This document shows, piece by piece, positions 1 to 8,948 of a stretch of DNA of 64,000 bases. Origin of the DNA: Treponema sp. (GTDB lineage: Bacteria > Spirochaetota > Spirochaetia > Treponematales > Treponemataceae); contig JAGBGX010000002.1 in the NCBI GenBank assembly GCA_017935745.1, positions 62,001 to 126,000 on the forward strand. Reading direction: 5' to 3'. The translations under genes and the position numbers were made by a program. Position 1 is the first letter of the stretch, and each line of letters starts with the position of its first letter. Under the pieces are notes generated by a model, which was not told the DNA's origin, did not search any database, and was given only the letters and a program-made list of their open reading frames with translations.

Positions 1-391
1 GCACGCCATCTATAACAACAAAATGTTTGCTCTTTTCAGGAATCAGGGCAATGTTATTGTTGATGAATTCTTTTCCATGGGCTGGCTCAACGTCCTTATA
101 CGAAATAATGATTGGATCGGACAAAGTGCCGTCACTATTTAAACTTTGAAAATAAGATTTCCCGCCAACAATATAGTAAAACCAATTTTTGTGAGTTGCC
201 TGATCATGGAGCATTGCATTTGTTTTATCTTTTAGTTCCTCTGGCTTGCACAAATGATTTCCGGCGATTACCATACGGGATCTATATAAATCAGTAAACA
301 GTATTACACTGTTATCTTTTTCTATGTTCTCAGACTTGCATCCAATAAAAAAGAGCGCTGCGATTGACAGCAAGGCACGTATTTTGTTCAT
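1..391 (-). CDS. lipoprotein, candidate immunity protein (partial, runs off left edge)
   Basis: Reading leftward from an ATG at 391, the frame stays open to the window edge (130 codons). The start MNKIRALLSIAALFFIGCKS is a lipoprotein signal with lipobox IGC, so the product should be lipid-anchored outside the inner membrane. The rest of the visible part is not recognised. The ATG lies 1 base beyond the stop of the RHS toxin tip at 393, and the AAGGAG ribosome site lies inside the last codons of that tip. This tip-immunity arrangement recurs across the window, so I infer an immunity protein acting in the periplasm. The C-terminus is missing from the window. Confidence 0.7.
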   Translation of the reverse strand, partial: MNKIRALLSIAALFFIGCKSENIEKDNSVILFTDLYRSRMVIAGNHLCKPEELKDKTNAMLHDQATHKNWFYYIVGGKSYFQSLNSDGTLSDPIIISYKDVEPAHGKEFINNNIALIPEKSKHFVVIDGV

Positions 392-392
392 A

Positions 393-1904
393 TTAATATT
401 TTCTCCTTGCATGCTTGTTAGCAAGCATAAGATCTGCGGCAATTGATTTTGGTATTGCATTCTGAACCACATTTTTTAGAGTACTTTGATTTCCAAATGC
501 CCGTAACCATACGTTAAACGGTTTTATTCCACTGCCATCTGTAGTCAGTGCGTTTCTTGCAAAAATTCCGCAACTATTTGTAGCTAAGTTATAGCCGATA
601 AAGTTTTTTCCATTAGACAAAGCGGCATTATAAATTAATTTGTCTTGTGCGAAAGTCGTATTAAACTCAATTGCTTCATCAAATCCCAGTTCAGCAAGTT
701 TCTTTTCCATTTCTTCTTTTGTATCAAAAATACGCAATAAAGCACCTGAATTGCATGGAAAATTTAATTTTTCAGATAATCCAGGACTTGGAAAAGAGTT
801 TGGAGATTTACTTAACTCATCAACAGTGTTATCCTCTGAAATATTGTTACCAGAAGGGATTCCTGTAACTTCAAAAAAAGCATATTTTCCATCTTCCTGC
901 TTTACATACATACCGGCATGTCCCATTCCACAAGCACCTTCATTATCTAGAACGTATCCGGCTTCCCTTCCGTCAGGATCTATATACTTTACTGGATTAT
1001 TTCCTGCATAGTGGTACAGGCTTGCATTGGCTGTATTGAACACCCCGCCCATTCCCGGCAAGTTCTGGTTGTGTCTCTTTGCCTCCTCGTCTGTCGGCGC
1101 TTTCGGAATGTACTCGCCGAGCGCGGGGTCTGTGCTTATCCAGCGGCTGTATCTCGGGTCAAGGTAGCGCGCTCCATAATAATACAATCCCGTCTCCTTG
1201 TCAAGTTCCTTCGCCGTGAATTTGTACGGTAAAAACTCCAAGCCTGTATTGCTCGTTTTCTCAACCCACGTCTCGCCGTAGGGCGTGTACTCGATTCTCT
1301 GGTACTCGTCTCCCTTGTAATCGCTGATTAGCGAAGCACTTCCGAGGTGGTCGCTGTGATAGTAGTACTGCTTATAGTACTCTTCTTGATAGGTCGGGTT
1401 CGAGCCGCTGTTCAATTTCGTTACAATCCTTGTCTCGCCGAGATAAATGTTTTTAGCCGACTGTCCGCCGTAGACGCTGTTGCCGCTGTCGGTGTGGAGC
1501 GTCCACATCTTGTTGAAGTAGAGCGTCTCCGAACTCTGCGTGTACTTGTTAGAACGCTGTCCGTCCTGTCCGTAAATGTAGGCGGTGCTGTAGTTGGAGT
1601 CCACGCTTGAGATGAGCCGGTTCTTCTCGTCCCATGTGTACGTGCGCCGGTAGCGCGCGGCGGACGCGCCGCTGTTCTTTTCGTCCTCCTTGAACAGTCC
1701 CCAGCCGTAGTCGGTGGAGTACACGTCCTCTGCTTCTTTCGTAATTTTGTGATACGTGACATCCTCGCCGTTGCTTTCAAAACTGCCGTACGCCGGGCTT
1801 TGCCCGTTGTTTGCGTTAGAGGAAGTTATTGAACTTTGCGCCTTTGGCGCAGATGCATCCTGCTCGCAGATTACGTTGCCGTTCGCATCGTACTGGTAAT
1901 TATA
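393..1904 (-). pseudogene. orphan RHS core fragment with papain-like toxin tip
   Basis: An open frame runs from just after a TAG at 1905-1907 down to 393, with no convincing start codon or ribosome site. It opens at YQYDANGN of the RHS repeats, passes through the core (GARYLDPRYSRWISTDPALG) and the junction PGMGGVFNTANASLYHYAGN, then enters a tip of about 190 residues. The tip has GHAGMYV and, about 125 residues later, NSCGIFARNAL. This His-before-Cys order resembles permuted NlpC/P60 (papain-like) hydrolases; the assignment is tentative. A segment of about 22 residues after CEQD (near 1785-1855) is absent from the full-length gene. Lacking a signal peptide and start, it is best seen as a silent toxin-tip cassette with the lipoprotein at 391 as immunity partner. 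Confidence 0.75.
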
Positions 1905-1972
1905 CTACAAATCGATATTCGGAATTTTGCAGAAAAATAGAAAGCGCCGGATAACATTATCTTAAAATATTT

Positions 1973-2746
1973 TTAATACTTACATATAATACAACTTATG
2001 CACGTATCTTTGTATTTAACACCTTCATATACTTCGTCAATAATGATTTCTATTGTGCCTGAATAATTTGTTTTAAAATCAATTAGTTGTGGATTTGGAG
2101 TATCAGACAAATCATAGGACATTGTTTTATTTGCATTGATGAAGTTTACAGTTATTTTCTTCGGACGGGAATTGTCTTCATACAAATGCTTTTTTGTACA
2201 GGATATATATCCTGTTACAATAACCATGCATGATGCGTTTACACTGAATTCAAGTTTTTGTCCGACTCCGTTTCCATGCACTCCTTCGCACCATGGAAAG
2301 TCTTGTCTTGCATTAGCTGCATTCTCTGCTTCATATATTATGTTGTTTTCCTCCAGTTCTGAAGTCGCTTTGATATGATGCGGAAAATAAACAGATTCGA
2401 CTTGTGTTGCAGAAATTGCCATACCTAAAAAAACAGGTTCGGAATTATTAGTATCATATAAAATCAGGCAGTAATCTGATTTTAATGCAAGAAATATTTT
2501 TTTCACATTTTTGTTCCTCAAAATAAGTAAATAAAATTTTCCCTCAGTGCTAATTTCATACGAAAATGTTTGATTCCAAATACCAGAGCATTCTGAATTT
2601 TCATCGTCAAAAAATGAAACAGTAGAATCATCATTAAAAAGCACAGATTTAAATGAATACTCGATAATCCCGTTGTAACCTTTTTTGTTTTCTGCATATG
2701 TTAGAAAGTTTTCAATCAATAACAGAGTCAAAATTATTTTTTTCAT
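1973..2746 (-). CDS. exported protein, candidate immunity to the YkuD-like tip
   Basis: This encodes 257 residues starting MKKIILTLLLIENFLTYAEN, a Sec signal peptide, so the product should act outside the cytoplasm. The body is rich in beta-type sequence, with several Cys residues at the C-terminus (DTCISCIICKY). No family is recognised. The ATG follows the stop of the orphan RHS toxin by 6 bases, and its GGAG ribosome site overlaps the toxin's last codons, suggesting translational coupling. An exported immunity protein fits a toxin tip that resembles a peptidoglycan-acting YkuD domain. Function is inferred from position; the reading frame and signal peptide are directly visible. Confidence 0.65.
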   Translation of the reverse strand: MKKIILTLLLIENFLTYAENKKGYNGIIEYSFKSVLFNDDSTVSFFDDENSECSGIWNQTFSYEISTEGKFYLLILRNKNVKKIFLALKSDYCLILYDTNNSEPVFLGMAISATQVESVYFPHHIKATSELEENNIIYEAENAANARQDFPWCEGVHGNGVGQKLEFSVNASCMVIVTGYISCTKKHLYEDNSRPKKITVNFINANKTMSYDLSDTPNPQLIDFKTNYSGTIEIIIDEVYEGVKYKDTCISCIICKY

Positions 2747-2752
2747 ATTTAG

Positions 2753-5700
2753 TTACTCCGCTGATTTTACAGGATCTTTAATTATAATTTGAATACTATC
2801 GCCTTTTGTCCATGGGACATCACCTTTGCCGTATTCAAAACCAAGTCCTTTTAATATGTTTGTCACTTCGTTAAAATCATTTAAGTGAGATATTTGGCAA
2901 CCCAAACTCAGAGGCCTACCTTGTGCATCTCCTGCTCCATATTCTTCAGTTTCTCCTAGTGCAGTTTTTACGTTTGGATGACATAAAACAGCATCAGATT
3001 CTTTGACTTTATTTCCTGTGATACTAATTGCATCATTGTAACTACCTGATTTATTTAACAATGTACCAACATATATTCCCGAATCAATCGTGCCGCCTTC
3101 ACCCTTATCAACTTTACGTTGCCAATCAGCCGTAGATTGTACATCTATAGAATTTAATGGTATTTCACAAAACTTCACTCGCTCTTTGGACTTAAAATAG
3201 TTGCCATTTTGTCCGTTATCCTCAGCTTTTCTTTGAATACTAATTGTTGTATGAGATTTTATAAAATCTTTTGCTTTTGGACTCCTTTCCGAGATAACAG
3301 ACAAGCAAAAAGTCAAACACTTTTGCGGGAGATTTTGTTTTTTTTCATCCGGGTCAACATACTTTACCGGGTTATTCCCCGCATAGTGGTACAGGCTTGC
3401 ATTGACTGTGTTGTAAACACCTCCTATACCGGGCAAGCTACTGAAATTCTCAGCAGTTCCCTTTCCAACGCCCGGAACATACTCGCCGAGCGCGGGGTCG
3501 GTGCTTATCCAGCGACTGTATCTCGGGTCTAGGTACCGCGCTCCATAATAATACAATCCCGTCTCTTTGTCAAGTTCCTTCGCCGTGAATTTGTACGGTA
3601 AAAACTCCAAGCCTGTATTGCTCGTCTTCTCAACCCATGTCTCGCCGTATGGCGTGTATTCTATGCGCTGGTATTCATCGCCTTTGTAGTCCGAGATGAG
3701 GCTCGCGCTTCCGAGGTGGTCGCTGTGATAGTAGTACTGCTTATAGTACTCCTCCTGATAGGTCGGATTGTTTCCGCTGTTCAGCTTTGTTACAATCCTT
3801 GTCTCGCCCAAGTAAATGTTCTTTGCGTACTGTCCGCCGTAGACGCTGTTGCCGCTGTCGGTGTGGAGCGTCCACATCTTGTTGAAGTAGAGCGTCTCGC
3901 TGTTCTGCGTGTACTTGTTGCTGCGCTGCCCGTCCTGCCCGTAGACGTAGGCGGTGCTGTAGTTGGAGTCCACGCTTGAGATGAGTCGGTTCTTCTCGTC
4001 CCATGTGTACGTTCTCCTGTAGCGGCTCTGTGTTACAGAACCTGAGCCGTTGCTGCCTTCGTCCTCCTTGAACAAGCCCCAGCCGTAGTCGGTGGAATAA
4101 ACATCGTCCGCTTCTTTCGTAATTTTGTGATAGACTGCGTTGTCTCCATTGCTTTCAAAGTCTCCATCTTGCTCGCAGATTACGTTGCCGTTCGCATCGT
4201 ACTGGTAATATCTGTCCCCGGCACGGACAAGTCTGTGAGCGTAGTTTTCATCGTAGACATAATCGAACTGATAGTTCAAGTTGTCACCGATGGATTTCTG
4301 CGGAGACACCGTTTCCGCAGAAACTTTGCTTGTCATGTTGCCAAGTCCGTCCGCGTCAAATTCAAACACCTGCGAATAGTCAGACTTGAATTCCGGCACA
4401 GAAGAACGGTACGGGTTGTACGTTGTCGCGCCGTCTACTTTTATGAGCTGGTACAAGTTGTCGTAGGAATACGTCTGCTTCGTCTTGTAGTTTCCGCTCG
4501 CCGCGCCGAGGCAGTCGTTCTCGTAGCCGAGCACGTTGCCAACTTTGTCGAAGCTGTAGCTGATGTTCTGGAAGCCCTGACCCCATTTGTTTTCAGTCTT
4601 TATCGTATCGAGCCAACGCCGCGCCGGGTCGTAGCTGTACTCCGTGAACGTTCCGTTGCCGTATTCAATTCTTGTCCGCTGCCCGTACTCGTCGTAGAGG
4701 ATGTTCGTCACGTAGTTGAATTCGTGCCCCCAGTGCGTTCCCGTGACGGACACGACCTGCCCGCCCGCGTCGTAGCCGTAGGTGATCTTCTCGCCGTCGG
4801 GGTAGACGATGTGCTGCATCCTTCCCAGATAATCCGAGCGGTACTCCATGACGGCGGTCTCCGTGGGACTGTAGCCGTTGAGGTGAGTGGCGAGCGTGCG
4901 CGTTTCCTTTGTGACTTCGCCGAGCCTTCCGTATTCGTAATCCAAAGTTCCGCTCGCGTCTTCAACGCGCAAGATTTTTCCCGCCGTTCCGTTGGAAGCG
5001 TTTGCGCCGCCGTAGGTGTAGACGGTGTCTTCGGTATCGGGGTAGTCTATGCGGACAAGGCGGTTCAGCCCGTCGTATTCATATGCAATCTGCTTGCTGC
5101 CGTCGCGCAGGACGGAGCTTGTCTCGCGCACGAGGTTCGAGCACTTGTCGTAGGAGAATTCCTGCCGCCCGCTGTCGGGGCTTTCGAGCGCGGTTCTCCG
5201 CCCGAGCAGGTCGTACTCCGCGGTTATGGGATGCCCCTTCGCGTCGAATGCCCTGATCATCTCGCCCAGCGCGCTGTAGCGGTAGGTGGCTTCCGTAAGT
5301 TGCGCTCCGCCCGCGTCGAGCCGCGCCACGCGCACGATGTTCCCGCGGCTGTCCGTCTCCTGCACGGAGATGTTTCCGAGCGGGTCTGTAGAGTAAGAAA
5401 TATTTTTCCCTGCCTTAATCTCAAATTCTGCGGATTGAACCGAGCCGTCGGGAAGCGTCGTTTTTGCCTGCCTGTCTTTCTCGTCGTACTCGTAAGAGGT
5501 GAAAAGGCCTGTCATTTTTGGAGTTGAGTCAAGCAAATCGTTCAAACTGCCCTCGATAAACTCAGTCATGCCTTCCTTTATGGCGCGGCCTTTTTTGTCG
5601 TACTCCACAGCGCCGCTCGCGTTCCAGCCGCCCCTGCCGTTCACGAGGCCTGTCTTTGCCGTGCGCACGGCTCGTCCAAGCCCGTCAGCTTGCAGGACTG

Positions 5701-6502
5701 TCTTTATCACGGAATCATCGTCCGCGTCGAACGTTACCTTGTTGCTTGTTATTGCATGCCAAAGGCTGTGCTTTCCTTTCTCGTCTGCGCACGGCGTGAA
5801 GTACTCGTAGCTCACCGCGGGCGTCGCGCTGTCGTATGACGTGAGGATTTTCGTAACCCGCTGCCAGCCGTCGTATTCGTAGCGGAGCGTGCCGCCCGTG
5901 CAGTCGGTCTCGCGCGTCTTGACCTGCGTTGGAATGTCGTAGGCGGCATGGCTTTTGTATGTGTCGGTGCCACTTCCGCCCTGGGAGATTTCCGTGGCGA
6001 ACATGTTTTCGTCCGCGTCATATTTGTATGAGAGCGTCGCGCCGCGGCTGTCGGAGACGGAGGAGATGTTGCCGTACTTGTCGTATTTCAATGTATTTGC
6101 GGAATAATTGTAGGCATCGAAATACTGGCGCAGTTCGGTCAGCTGCCCCAAGTCATCGTAGCTTCCGGCTCGGTGGCGCAGGAGCGTTCCGTTTGAATCA
6201 TACACGCGGATGTCGGCGGGAAGCCCGATGATGTAGCGCGCCGTGTCCGTGTTGTCGTAGGTTATTTCGCCCGTGAGACTTTCCCCGCCGCCGAAGTCCT
6301 GCGTGCCCCTCGTGCAGCTGCCGTACCCGTCGTACTCGTACTCTGCCGAAGTGAAAACGAAGTCCGCAGTCCCGCTTGGCTTTTCATAGCTCCGGCTTTC
6401 CTCCTTTGCGGGCAGCGCGTACGGAGAACCGCACAGCTCCGTCCTGCTTTCAGATTTCAGAGAGGAGGGCATTGTCTTTGGAATAGAAGCCAGCGTATCC
6501 AT
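2753..6502 (-). CDS. orphan RHS core lacking its N-terminus, with YkuD-like toxin tip
   Basis: 1249 residues. After about 15 unrelated residues it aligns, from SESRTELCGSPYALP, with roughly residue 2155 onward of the full-length RHS protein at 25,143. It carries the YD repeats and RHS core (ARYLDPRYSRWISTDPALG) but no signal peptide, SpvB or VCBS region. After the junction YVDPDEKK comes a tip of about 200 residues with AVLCHPNV and, further on, PLSLGCQISHLNDF. The His...Ser-x-Gly-Cys pattern recalls YkuD / L,D-transpeptidase folds; this is a pattern match only. No ribosome site precedes the ATG at 6502, so it may be an untranslated donor cassette. Exported immunity candidate at 2746. Confidence 0.75.
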   Translation of the reverse strand: MDTLASIPKTMPSSLKSESRTELCGSPYALPAKEESRSYEKPSGTADFVFTSAEYEYDGYGSCTRGTQDFGGGESLTGEITYDNTDTARYIIGLPADIRVYDSNGTLLRHRAGSYDDLGQLTELRQYFDAYNYSANTLKYDKYGNISSVSDSRGATLSYKYDADENMFATEISQGGSGTDTYKSHAAYDIPTQVKTRETDCTGGTLRYEYDGWQRVTKILTSYDSATPAVSYEYFTPCADEKGKHSLWHAITSNKVTFDADDDSVIKTVLQADGLGRAVRTAKTGLVNGRGGWNASGAVEYDKKGRAIKEGMTEFIEGSLNDLLDSTPKMTGLFTSYEYDEKDRQAKTTLPDGSVQSAEFEIKAGKNISYSTDPLGNISVQETDSRGNIVRVARLDAGGAQLTEATYRYSALGEMIRAFDAKGHPITAEYDLLGRRTALESPDSGRQEFSYDKCSNLVRETSSVLRDGSKQIAYEYDGLNRLVRIDYPDTEDTVYTYGGANASNGTAGKILRVEDASGTLDYEYGRLGEVTKETRTLATHLNGYSPTETAVMEYRSDYLGRMQHIVYPDGEKITYGYDAGGQVVSVTGTHWGHEFNYVTNILYDEYGQRTRIEYGNGTFTEYSYDPARRWLDTIKTENKWGQGFQNISYSFDKVGNVLGYENDCLGAASGNYKTKQTYSYDNLYQLIKVDGATTYNPYRSSVPEFKSDYSQVFEFDADGLGNMTSKVSAETVSPQKSIGDNLNYQFDYVYDENYAHRLVRAGDRYYQYDANGNVICEQDGDFESNGDNAVYHKITKEADDVYSTDYGWGLFKEDEGSNGSGSVTQSRYRRTYTWDEKNRLISSVDSNYSTAYVYGQDGQRSNKYTQNSETLYFNKMWTLHTDSGNSVYGGQYAKNIYLGETRIVTKLNSGNNPTYQEEYYKQYYYHSDHLGSASLISDYKGDEYQRIEYTPYGETWVEKTSNTGLEFLPYKFTAKELDKETGLYYYGARYLDPRYSRWISTDPALGEYVPGVGKGTAENFSSLPGIGGVYNTVNASLYHYAGNNPVKYVDPDEKKQNLPQKCLTFCLSVISERSPKAKDFIKSHTTISIQRKAEDNGQNGNYFKSKERVKFCEIPLNSIDVQSTADWQRKVDKGEGGTIDSGIYVGTLLNKSGSYNDAISITGNKVKESDAVLCHPNVKTALGETEEYGAGDAQGRPLSLGCQISHLNDFNEVTNILKGLGFEYGKGDVPWTKGDSIQIIIKDPVKSAE
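3480..6455 (-). repeat. left arm of large inverted repeat (RHS core)
   Basis: About 3 kb of the orphan RHS gene is a close inverted copy of 31,599-34,565. Identity is high, including long identical runs and shared rare codons. A second, shorter copy in the same orientation lies at about 1120-1904. Homology begins at TCTGAAAGCAGG on the N-terminal side and ends near the codons for GEY, just before the variable tip. This geometry permits inversion or gene conversion between toxin loci. Confidence 0.85.
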
Positions 6503-6553
6503 AATACGGCAGTGAAAATAATGCTTTTATAATTTAATTGAATATTAAAAATA

Positions 6554-6582
6554 TTGACAAAATAAATCTATAATATTATAAT
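6554..6582 (+). promoter_or_regulatory. perfect consensus promoter of the toxin-antitoxin pair
   Basis: TTGACA at 6554-6559 and TATAAT at 6577-6582 are separated by exactly 17 bases, the sigma-70 consensus. The first codon of the downstream gene (GTG at 6589) begins 6 bases after the -10 box, where transcription should start, so the mRNA is probably leaderless. Confidence 0.75.
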
Positions 6583-6588
6583 GATATT

Positions 6589-6846
6589 GTGGAAATAAAA
6601 TGGAGCAGTAAAAAGAACGAGGTCTTGAGAAAGAGCCGGGGCGTAAGCTTTGAGCAGGTTGTGGAGGCTGTCTCCGGCGGTGACTTTATCGGGCCGGAGG
6701 ATAATCCTGCCAAGGAGAATCAGAAGAGGATTATCGTGAGGATTGACGGATATCCCTGTGTTGTTCCGTTTGTCATTGAAGAGAACGGAGACTGGTTTCT
6801 GAAGACAGTCTATCCATGCAGAAAAATGAAAGGGAGGTTTGAATGA
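6589..6846 (+). CDS. BrnT-like toxin of a type II toxin-antitoxin pair
   Basis: 85 residues, GTG start. The pattern KNEVLRKSRGVSFEQVVEAV, then a central PEDNPAKENQKR, IIVRIDGYPCVVPFVIEENG and a basic tail FLKTVYPCRKMKGRF matches small BrnT/RelE-fold ribonuclease toxins, in which basic and aromatic residues near the C-terminus act on RNA. The start is supported by family length and the consensus promoter 6 bases upstream; there is no ribosome site. It overlaps the antitoxin gene by ATGA, with the toxin first as in BrnT/BrnA systems. It lies between two RHS islands and may stabilise the region. Family is confident; substrate is inferred from relatives. Confidence 0.75.
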   Translation: MEIKWSSKKNEVLRKSRGVSFEQVVEAVSGGDFIGPEDNPAKENQKRIIVRIDGYPCVVPFVIEENGDWFLKTVYPCRKMKGRFE

Positions 6847-7142
6847 CATCTGAGCAGTTTTTTAACAGTCCGCTTGACGAGGAGGAGCAGTGGCATGAGA
6901 ATCACTTCGATGAGTTCAAGCCAAGCAGTAATCAGGATGAGCTGAGAAAGCAGGCGGTAGAGGCGGCAAAACGAAGCATTATGGAGAGAAGGGAGAAAAG
7001 GCAGATTTCCCTGAAAGTAAACGCCAGTGTTGTTGCCTATTTCAAGAGGCTTGCTGACGAGACCGGGGTTGCATATCAGACCCTTATAAACATGTACCTT
7101 GTGCAGTGCGAAAAGGAAGGAAAAAAGCCTGTGTTTGTGTGA
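6843..7142 (+). CDS. BrnA/CopG-type antitoxin
   Basis: 99 residues overlapping the toxin stop by 4 bases (ATGA). The acidic N-terminal half would bind and neutralise the toxin. The C-terminal half RQISLKVNASVVAYFKRLAD followed by ETGVAYQTLINMYL is the ribbon-helix-helix pattern of BrnA/CopG-like antitoxins, which bind their own promoter as dimers. Autorepression of the consensus promoter at 6554 is therefore expected, although no clear palindromic operator is visible there. The sequence ends in KKPVFV. Confidence 0.75.
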   Translation: MTSEQFFNSPLDEEEQWHENHFDEFKPSSNQDELRKQAVEAAKRSIMERREKRQISLKVNASVVAYFKRLADETGVAYQTLINMYLVQCEKEGKKPVFV

Positions 7143-7306
7143 GCGGATGGTGAAAGCGCCTGGCATACTGGAAAAAAGCCCTGAAGAGTGCTGTAATGTT
7201 AAGAAATGATGCTCGAGGTGGATAAATGTTTTTTTCTATCTTCATATCAATACAATAGAAAAGGAGATGGAACTTAATATCTCCAAAATAAAAAGCATTA
7301 CTTTAT

Positions 7307-7888
7307 TCATTTCATAACAACACCGTTCAAACTGGTTTTCGTTTTTTCAAATTTCAAATTGGAAAACTTTTCTTTTCGAAGTTCGTTTTTTATTTTTTCT
7401 GTCGTATGCAACAAACTTGGAAAATGTGGCATTCTTAACGGAAAAACAGAATAGTTTTCGGCTTTTTCCGCTGCAATGCACGGAACCAACAAAAAGTCGC
7501 TGTTTGGTAAGAAAGTTGTATTAGCCAAGTCTAAGACATCTGGTACTTCTTGAAACGTAATAACATAATATGTTTTCACGATATCATTATGTCGAATATT
7601 TACACTTATCCATTCAATATTATCGTTCTTTGTAGAAAACTCTACAAGAAATTCTTTTAATCTTTTAGATACCATAAAATACGCAAATTCATTATACATA
7701 TAATCGTGCCAGACAACCGGCGGCACATTTTTCTTTTTGAATGGCTTTAATACCAGTTCGCACGGAAACTTTTTTTCTTTCAGCAAATAATCGTCCATTT
7801 CCAAATTGGTAATTTTTGCATCATCAGGAAGTTTCGCAGAAAACTGCCCACACTTCTCTGTGCCACAAAAACTGTAACATCTTTTCAT
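7307..7888 (-). CDS. orphan immunity protein candidate
   Basis: 193 residues from the ATG at 7888, chosen because GGGAG lies 7 bases upstream; the same frame is open for 17 more codons, but that stretch is the tail of a decayed toxin read in another frame. No signal peptide, so cytoplasmic. The sequence (MKRCYSFCGTEKCG at the start, VVWHDYMYNEFAYFMVSKRL in the middle) loosely recalls the Imm11/DUF1629 immunity group, a weak resemblance. It follows the stop of the decayed tip at 7890 by one base, like every other immunity candidate here. Probable survivor of a displaced toxin. Confidence 0.55.
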   Translation of the reverse strand: MKRCYSFCGTEKCGQFSAKLPDDAKITNLEMDDYLLKEKKFPCELVLKPFKKKNVPPVVWHDYMYNEFAYFMVSKRLKEFLVEFSTKNDNIEWISVNIRHNDIVKTYYVITFQEVPDVLDLANTTFLPNSDFLLVPCIAAEKAENYSVFPLRMPHFPSLLHTTEKIKNELRKEKFSNLKFEKTKTSLNGVVMK

Positions 7889-7889
7889 A

Positions 7890-8484
7890 TTATAACTCCC
7901 AACCGCTTCTTCGTAATAAATCCGGATTATTCCGAACAAGCTCTTTTACATATTTATCAAACAATGATTTAAATTTTTCAACAGATCTTGTTTTGATTTA
8001 TAAACACTTACCATGTCTATTTACAAATATCAGTCCAAGTGTCATTTCCCATAAGTCTGTCAATTACATGACATGCTTCCCAAACTGCGCAACGCTCCAA
8101 GCCTATACATTTATTCTTTGTGGCTTTTCGTATTTCACCTTTATAATATATCTCATATTTTCCGGGTTTTAAGATATCCGGTATATATCATATTGCATTG
8201 TAATTACTTGACGATTTGTCAAGTTGAGCAGGATCAAAACCTTTTTTATTCATATGATGATTTGCATCTCTTCTTGCAATATTTTTCATGGGTCTCCTTT
8301 ACCACTGGTTCGTCCTGAATACACTTCTCCTGTTGTAGGATTTGTTTTTGTATAGGTCTGATAAGTTTTTTGTCCACTACCTACATTTTGAGTTGCAACC
8401 TGTGCCTTTTAACCGTTCTTATTTTTTACATTCCCAGAACTGTCTAACTTCGCCAAACCATTATCTTAGGTGTTGAGTCCCGCA
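7890..8484 (-). pseudogene. decayed toxin tip remnants (several stops and frameshifts)
   Basis: The minus strand holds recognisable toxin pieces broken by lesions. Reading down from about 8440: LAKLDSSGNVKNKNG, a stop, then VGSGQKTYQTYTKTNPTTGE and VYSGRTSGKGDP, a frameshift, then NIARRDANHHMNKKGFDPAQ up to NYNAI and a stop near 8190. I recall the block with YTKTNP, GRTSG and RRDANHHMN as a recurring tip of RHS toxins. Below it lies a second unrelated piece (VWEACHVIDRLMGND), then in a third frame SLFDKYVKELVRNNPDLLRR ending in SGWEL and TAA at 7890. This looks like two or three stacked tips rather than one gene. The last piece ends one base before the immunity gene at 7888. Confidence 0.7.
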
Positions 8485-8492
8485 CTAAGTTT

Positions 8493-8879
8493 TCAGGAAG
8501 GCGAAATACACTGTATGTGGGGATAATTTTGAATATAAAAATCAACTCTTTTTTCTTGTTCCATTTCCCAAAAATCATTTGCGGTTTCTAGACAATCAAC
8601 AAAGATATTCTGTTCATCAGAGTGATCTTCTGATAAAATTTCATAAAAATCTCTAATTAGAATTTTTATAGAGTCATAGGTTAGCCAATCTAAATCTTGA
8701 AGGCATTCATCAAGCGCATTCCAATTCTTCCCGAAATAACTTGGAAAATACAACTTCTTTGCTATTTCAGAAAACAAACCTTTTCTTGTTTTCATATTCT
8801 TTCCTTCAAGGACAAATAAATTTGCTGAATTTGTTTTTACAATGTTTTCAAATTCTGTTGTATTTATATATACAAACAT
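8493..8879 (-). CDS. barstar-family RNase inhibitor (orphan immunity protein)
   Basis: 128 residues from the ATG at 8879, which has GAGG 6 bases upstream; an earlier ATG at 8891 directly abuts the stop of the toxin scrap. The order LEGKNMKTRKGLFSEIAKKL, then YFPSYFGKNWNALDECLQDL and DWLTYDSIKILI, is the barstar fold, whose aspartates and helix plug the active site of barnase-like RNases. Cytoplasmic, no signal peptide. Its cognate toxin survives only as about 18 codons immediately upstream. It would protect against incoming barnase-type tips from sister cells. One of the firmest family calls in the island. Confidence 0.88.
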   Translation of the reverse strand: MFVYINTTEFENIVKTNSANLFVLEGKNMKTRKGLFSEIAKKLYFPSYFGKNWNALDECLQDLDWLTYDSIKILIRDFYEILSEDHSDEQNIFVDCLETANDFWEMEQEKRVDFYIQNYPHIQCISPS

Positions 8880-8891
8880 AGTCTGCCTCAT

Positions 8892-8948
8892 TTAAACAAA
8901 TGTGTGATAGCGATCTATATGTCTTCTAGCTGAACTGTCAGAACCGAT
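8892..8948 (-). pseudogene. last codons of a displaced RNase-type toxin
   Basis: Read on the minus strand these bases give LLIGSDSSARRHIDRYHTFV and a TAA directly followed by the ATG at 8891. The GSD...H-x-Y-x-TF ending resembles the C-terminus of barnase/RNase Sa-type enzymes (HYxTF), which fits the barstar gene that follows. Everything upstream of about 8948 has been replaced by the next immunity gene. Short, so confidence is moderate. Confidence 0.5.

Noticed and set aside
4127..5527. Long plus-strand open frame (466 codons) opposite the orphan RHS core
   Set aside because: It is the antisense shadow of the RHS repeats, whose G+C-rich codons lack stops on the other strand; it is Val/Arg-rich, with no ribosome site or recognisable domain.
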